From: Lutjanus erythropterus
Taxonomy: Eukaryota; Chordata; Actinopteri; Lutjaniformes; Lutjanidae
Direction: 5' to 3'
Length of the DNA stretch: 64,000 nucleotides
Assembly: GCA_020091685.1 (NCBI GenBank)
Contig: CM034608.1
Location: 8,246,522 to 8,310,521, forward strand
Position numbers and translations under genes: made by a program. The notes beneath the pieces were generated by a model. It was given only the letters and a program-made list of their open reading frames with translations, searched no databases and was not told the DNA's origin. How positions within the stretch are numbered: the first letter of the stretch is position 1; each line of letters opens with the position of its first letter. Below are positions 58,861 through 64,000 of the stretch, one piece after another.

Positions 58861-59600
58861 GCTGGCTGCTAAGACAACATGGGGGTGTAATCCCCCCATT
58901 CACTCCCTCCCTCCTTCACTTTTAATTTTTTTTCTTTCTGTTCCTTTTTCCTGCTGCATTTTGTCCTTTCAGACCCCTTACCTTCCCCTCTGTCTTCCTC
59001 ACTTCTTGCTTCCCTTCCTTTCCTCTTTCTCCAAGGCCTGCGAGAGCACCTCCTCCTTGCAAACAGAGACATAACCAAATCCCCCCCCCCACCCTTCTGC
59101 CCGTGCACCGGGGTCACGCCGTCAAAATGACTCTTTTTATTACAGTTCATAAACAGCGACTCCCCCGGCGGCCCCAGGAAATTTCACATAAACTTTGATC
59201 AAACAGACGTTAGCCTCCCTGGTCCTCAACCACCTCTCTCCATGCGTGAAAATAGCTCCGCTCAATCACAGGCAGAGACAACACGCCGAAAACAGTGCAA
59301 ATAGCAAGGCAGTCACTGATATATCAAGTCATTATTGACCAGAACACCAGGGGAATAGATCTCATATAAAAACAATAAGTTACTCTTTGCCTTTTTTTTC
59401 CTCCCTCCCTCCTCTCCTCTACCCTCCCCTCTTTTAGCGGAGGCGGAAATGTAAGGCGATGCACTGGCAGTAAACTTTGTGGCTTAAAATTAATAGCTTC
59501 GAGGGGAGCTCAGGTGAGCGATCCAAAGTGATAAAAGCATCCAAAATAAAAAGCAGCAGTTGATTTAACTCTGTGTACGTAGATGCCGGGAGCTGTACAA
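58861..59600. promoter_or_regulatory. Cluster of candidate conserved noncoding sequence
   Basis: Pyrimidine-rich segments at 58905-59040 and 59390-59440 flank GC-balanced unique sequence, including CAGTCACTGATATATCAAG near 59310 and AAATTAATAGCTTCGAGG near 59487. The minus-strand 93-residue frame is a lysine and arginine-rich artefact of the C/T tract. Confidence 0.35.
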
Positions 59601-60510
59601 TAGGTTCTTTGCGGCTTTCTCTCGCTCCGTCATCCTCTCTGTCTGGTTTAGTGGAGCTGTCAGACCGTTTTTTTTTTCTCAGCGTCGAGGCCTCGCAGTG
59701 CTCCCTTGTTGGTAATCGTGGTTGAGGCTCGCAGTAATGGAGATGAGCAGCAGGACAGCAGCACAGTGTTTTGTTGTCGGGTTAGGTTTTCAGGGTGGAG
59801 CTGCCACAGTTTCTCTTGACTGTAGCTCAGAATCTGAAGTAAAGGGCAAAGGTCAGCTGCTTCTTATTTAAACAGGATAGCTTATACGTGTGGCTTGCAT
59901 TATGAAATATTTAAAATATCACCTGATGCTGCATAATCAAATCCTCACACCTGTGACTGAACCAAAAAAAAAAATCTCCCAACCTTCAACAACAAGCAGT
60001 TTTCTTTTGTTAAATCTTCCAAATGGTGATTGTATCTCATTTGACTTTCAGATACCGGGCACAGGGTAAATTAAGGGTAAATCTGAAATTTCTTTGTTAT
60101 AAAAGAGAAAACTGACTACCAGACCTGACAGAAAATCAAACACCAAACTGCTTTGACACCAAAATTGGAAGCATCAAAAAGGTTTTTGAATTCAAATTGT
60201 TAGTTTTCACATCATCTCCGAAAAAAAAACAACAACCTATAAACAAATAAAAAATACTGTTTGAGGATATTGAAGCTTCCTTTGTTGATGAAATGAGTTA
60301 TTTTTTACACAACACAAAATCATCTCTAAAACGCTTACAATCTCAGTATGCATAAAGCATATAAAAATAATTTATCATTATTATAGGCATTTACATGATT
60401 ATTTAACATTTGAGCAGGTACGACTCAAATATCAGTACTTATGGGACTCTTGCTTGTGTTGAGAAAGAAATCGATACAGCAGTATTGCGTGTATTTTGTG
60501 TGGAAATATT
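59601..60510. other. AT-rich noncoding stretch
   Basis: Nothing recognised. Confidence 0.4.
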
Positions 60511-60660
60511 ACTTAAGTATTGTGATAACATTGTATTGTGACTTAAGTATTGTCATAGTATGGTATTAGGACTTAAGTATTGCAATAACATTGTATCGTG
60601 AGTTAAGTATTGTTATAGTGTTGTATTAGGACTTAAGTATAGTGAAAATGTTGTATTGTG
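60511..60660. repeat. Minisatellite, five 30-base units in an ABABA order
   Basis: Units start at 60511, 60541, 60571, 60601 and 60631 with ACTTAAGTAT (AGTTAAGTAT in unit 4). Units 1, 3 and 5 end in GTATTGTG or GTATCGTG; units 2 and 4 end in GTATTAGG, giving a 60-base higher-order unit. Confidence 0.9.
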
Positions 60661-60880
60661 ATCTCTTTGGTGATTCCCACCCCTAACTCTTGCCTTCTGA
60701 CACTTTTTGTTTGTTTGTTTGTTTGTTTTTTCTTGGGGTCTTTAATGAACATACCACCTTGTCAAATGTGCTGCAGCCAAGTTCTATTTTTATTCATTTT
60801 TAAAAGGCTCTTCTGTCTAAAATAGTAAACTGTCCAGTTTTAGAAGCTAAGCATCAGTCCCTGCTCTGCTGCACATCCAG
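60661..60880. other. Noncoding with (TTTG)n
   Basis: A (TTTG)n run lies at about 60708-60726. Nothing else recognised. Confidence 0.5.
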
Positions 60881-61310
60881 TCCATCCGTCTACAGTCAGG
60901 CTGTGGATGATTGTGTGTCAGCGTGTGCGTCAGTCTTCTATAGGAGCCTCAGCCGAACATGATGCACCTGAGCTATAGTTACTCCCCTGTATTGTTTGAG
61001 TGTGTGCGCCTCCTCACCACGCTGCGCCGTCTCTGCCTGGGTCCTCATATCAGCCGGTCTATCTTCCCCACCCCCAGCTGACTCCTCACCTTTCCCTCCA
61101 CTGCATCTTATGACTCAACCTCCCTTTTCTTTAATACTCCGTTAGCTGCGCTAGTTACTCTATCTCCCCGAGCCATCTCCCCCTGCTCCTTTACGTCTCC
61201 CCCTGCCTCCCCTCACTGCTAATCCACTCCGAGGCCTAATTGAAGGGGACAGCAGCTCCGCGGGGTCACACACCGACAAGGCGTTCAAATGGAGAGTGAC
61301 ACATCTCTCC
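60881..61310. promoter_or_regulatory. Candidate conserved noncoding block
   Basis: GC-balanced, non-repetitive sequence with pyrimidine-rich parts and CCGAGGCCTAATTGAAGG near 61230. Function inferred. Confidence 0.3.
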
Positions 61311-62024
61311 ATCCTGATCAGTGTGCCATACATACAGTATATACACCCAGCTGCAGTTATTGCCTCTTTTCCATTTCTCCCTCTTCTTCTCTTTCTCCTC
61401 CCGAGGGTCAGAATGCAACCTGGAGCCAGAAGCAGACTACAAATTGTCAGAGAGAAGCCCAGAAGAAGAAATGGAGGCTCAGTGCCTCTAGTTCATTATG
61501 ACTTAGGATGTGAGTTAGGCAGGCAGCAGTATGTGTTGACATTGTCATAGTTATCACGGGAACATCTGTGTAGGGCCTGTCAGAGGTGTGTGTGTGTATG
61601 TGGGAGAGTGTGTGTGTCTCAAAGCGAAGGGGGACATGTTTGTGTGCCTGCATGCATATACATACTGTAGACGCATGTGCTCTGTGTGCATTTTTTTTTC
61701 CTTCTGTTTTCATGTGTCCATGTGGAGGCTGATGGTTCCAGGTTTGGATGGCGGTGTCTTGGCACCCGCAGGTCTGCTGAGACCTGCCTCTGCGTAGGAT
61801 CAAGGGGTGCAAGGGCTGCTGCTGCGCCCAGCCAGCCTGACTGCACACCAGCTGCAATCCCTAATGCCTCCGCCACATCCTTGGCAGGCTGCGCCCCTGC
61901 CCTTTTCCTCCCAGCTCTTCGTCTTGGCAAAACAGGATGCTCCTGCGTATGAATTTATATTATTCCCGCTTCCTCCTCAGGACATGTGACATAGATGAAT
62001 GCTATTTGATGATGGTGTTTGACC
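61311..62024. other. Noncoding stretch
   Basis: Contains a short (GT)n near 61586-61616. Overlapping frames of 69-136 residues have no recognisable domain. Confidence 0.4.
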
Positions 62025-62185
62025 AGCAGGCACATGATTAGACATGATTTCTGCTCAGCCTTTAAGTCTGCTAAAACCGTGTGTTTATGGGTAATTACAC
62101 TGGAAGTAATCGCATAATATATGCAAAAATAAAAGGACAAGCAAGTTGAAGAGTGTGAATCATGCTGCAGTGCTGTGTAGAAAAA
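62025..62185 (+). repeat. Direct repeat, copy 1
   Basis: Shares GACATGATTTCTGCTCAGCC, TTTATGGGTAATTACACTGG and CATGCTGCAGTGCTGTGTAG with 62977-63150. Confidence 0.8.
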
Positions 62186-62976
62186 TGTTTGATGTAATTG
62201 ACATTGTATTAATATTTGACTAAACACTTTACTAAACTTTAAATCTTTTACTAGACCTTGCTATCCAAAGGAGAAATCTGCAATCTACTTACTGCAATAA
62301 TCGTTTCCATTCCAGCCGTTAATTTGTGTTATTGTTTCATGTTAATTAGAATTCAAGTTGATGCCGAATTTTCCCAGAATGAGTAAGTGTCTGTTTGTCA
62401 TTCTTAAAAAAATCATTATTAATCTTTTAGAAGGAGTGGATGTTTATAATGGTTAAATTGAACAAAATGTTAATGGAGTCTGGCAGGCATAAAGTAGAGA
62501 GTCACTGAACTCAAACTTTGAGCTTTTATTTTAAGGATAACGGGTTTAGCTTTACATTGACAGACAGCTGACAGTTATAAACAGCTGTTCTGCTGTTACC
62601 CTCATCTTGCACTCCTGCAGTGTTCCTTCAGCCTGCCTTAGCTTCCTCAAGTCTATAGGGACAAGGTGGTGGGGGGAAATGACTCGCTTCAACCATAAAT
62701 GTAGATTATGTAGGAATTCAGTCTTTTTAATATATGATCTATGGGTCAGAGTCGCTATTTTGACTGTACTCTGTACTCACGTCAGACACCAATTGTTGCA
62801 TAATGCTCCTTTAATGATTTCAAACAAACTGTTTCTTTAGTCCTGAAACACCTGACTGATAAGAAATTAGCTTGATTGTGTAAGTTAAATATCAAGATGT
62901 CAAACATTCTCTGATTCTAACCAAAGTTGTCAAAATTATTCATACTTCAATACTTTTTCAAATCTTGCTGTGGGCA
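62186..62976. other. Noncoding stretch between direct repeats
   Basis: AT-rich. Positions 62807-62880 resemble 63162-63250, so the repeat unit may extend beyond the clear core. Confidence 0.4.
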
Positions 62977-63150
62977 CATGGTTCGACAAGATTTACACTT
63001 CAAATCTGCTAAAACTGCACGTTTATGGGTGATTACACTGGAAGTAACTGCATAATATATATATATTTAAGCTGACAAGTGAGATGGTGTTGCAGACTGT
63101 AAATCATGCTGCAGTGCTGTGTAGAAAAATGTTTGATGTGATTGACATTG
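62977..63150 (+). repeat. Direct repeat, copy 2
   Basis: About 85 percent similar to copy 1 by eye, same orientation, with a small (AT)n expansion at 63055-63066. Confidence 0.8.
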
Positions 63151-63274
63151 TCCTTTTTGTCCTTTTAATAATTCCAAGCAATCATTTTTTTTTAGTGCTG
63201 AAACAATCAGTCGATTCAGTCATCGATTGATTAGTAATTAGCCTAATCATGCTGATTCCAGCTTGTCGTGATAT

Positions 63275-63600
63275 ATGATATAAAATAAGATGAGATATTC
63301 CTTTATTAGTCTCAGAACAGGAAAATTTGCGGCGTTACAGCAGGAAAGTGGATAGCGAAATAGAGAGAGCATCAATAAAAAACCAATAATGAATGAGTAA
63401 ACAAGTGATAGAAACAGGGTGAAATATAAAAATAAGAGCAATATAAACAAGACCAAATATTAAAAATATATAAACAAGAGGAAATGGAAAAAGAAGAACA
63501 ATATACATATCAATATACACATTTTTCTCTAAAATAATATATAAAATATATACATATAAAATAGTGATTGCTGTAGATTAAACTTACCAAAAGTATATAA
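63275..63600. repeat. LINE-derived dispersed repeat
   Basis: AAATAAGATGAGATATTCC followed by TTTATTAGTCTCAGAACAGG, then GCGGCGTTACAGCAGGAAAG and a long A-rich ATATAAACAAGA stretch: a common percomorph repeat layout. The minus-strand frames are artefacts. Confidence 0.55.
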
Positions 63601-63639
63601 AGTGGGGCTGTGTCTAGACAAAGTCAAATATTACAGTAC

Positions 63640-63960
63640 TTTTAACCAAATACCTTGATATTGTGACAGTATTATAGGGATGATTATTGATGCTTTCACA
63701 AGATATTAACACAAGGAGGTTTTTGATCATTTAATCATCAGTAATGTGGATAATAATGACAAATGAGTAAAGGAAACTAATAGAACAGCCAGAGCAGTCT
63801 GGTCACATCAGAAAATGACAGTTTTATTGTAACGCAGCCTTTAAAACCAGGTAAAGACAACACTTATGCCATATCATGATAAAACAATATCCAAAATCTA
63901 AGATGATATCTAGTCCTATCACGATATTGATATAATACTGAGAAATTTTCAAGCCTTTGG
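63640..63960. repeat. Dispersed repeat shared with 56690-56945
   Basis: GAGCAGTCTGGTCACATCAG and GCCTTTAAAACCAGGTAAAG match the copy at 56690-56945. The end has ATATCACGATATTGATAT-type words. Confidence 0.55.
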
Positions 63961-64000
63961 CAGGTGATAAGACATGATTTCCACGCAGCCATTAAATCTG
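63961..64000 (+). repeat. Direct repeat, copy 3, cut by the window end
   Basis: AGACATGATTTCCACGCAGC and TTAAATCTG match the start of copies 1 and 2. The remainder lies outside the window. Confidence 0.6.

Noticed and set aside
61412..61491. Possible terminal exon with an acidic C-terminus (EADYKLSERSPEEE) after a pyrimidine tract
   Set aside because: Only 25 codons, no recognised family, no partner exon in matching phase, and composition explained by purine bias.
1..64000. tRNA, snRNA or microRNA genes
   Set aside because: I looked for tRNA A/B-box pairs and obvious stable hairpins outside repeats and saw none that I could support.

Overview
The window is vertebrate genomic DNA, almost certainly from a teleost fish. 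It holds one clearly recognisable multi-exon gene with GT-AG introns, and its dispersed repeats are types typical of teleosts: a decayed Tc1-like transposase, hAT-type and other MITEs, LINE tails ending in (ATTC)n, and long (GT)n and (TA)n microsatellites. I see no prokaryotic or viral gene set. Nearly all open frames in the window are chance frames in noncoding DNA.

Gene content. The one secure gene is gtf3c4 (TFIIIC90, a subunit of the RNA polymerase III factor TFIIIC). It lies on the minus strand in five coding exons: 31243-30929, 26226-24496, 23751-23621, 23167-23079 and 13793-13729. Phases join cleanly to give 776 residues. It has a housekeeping promoter with a composite ETS-CRE site just upstream of exon 1 and a poly(A) signal at 13561-13566. 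A second, unidentified gene may start on the plus strand at 37400: ETS, GC-box and YY1 motifs precede a 44-codon first exon that resembles a mitochondrial targeting sequence, followed by a strong GTAAGT donor.

The most striking structure is a near-perfect palindrome of 9.6 kb. Positions 9664-14447 are repeated as the reverse complement at 14448-19231. Paired positions sum to 28895 along the whole length, so I see no net indel, and I saw only two mismatches. The centre is an (AT)n microsatellite. The outer end of the right arm stops at the window's only N, directly beside another (TA)n run. The left arm carries the terminal gtf3c4 exon in the correct orientation; the right arm carries an orphan copy on the opposite strand. 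The simplest reading is a fold-back assembly artefact, or a very young inverted duplication, inserted into one (TA)n microsatellite within the last gtf3c4 intron.

Layout. 1-9663: noncoding DNA with candidate regulatory blocks and repeats. 9664-19231: palindrome. 19232-31243: gtf3c4 introns and exons. 31244-37200: promoter, repeats, an hAT-like element with an internal minisatellite, and candidate regulatory blocks. 37300-64000: a long region without recognisable genes in which repeats alternate with GC-richer, homeodomain-site-containing blocks that look like conserved noncoding elements. In human 9q34, GTF3C4 sits beside DDX31 and BARHL1, so this could be part of a BARHL1-type regulatory landscape. 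That is inference: neither neighbour is visible here, and conservation cannot be measured from one sequence.
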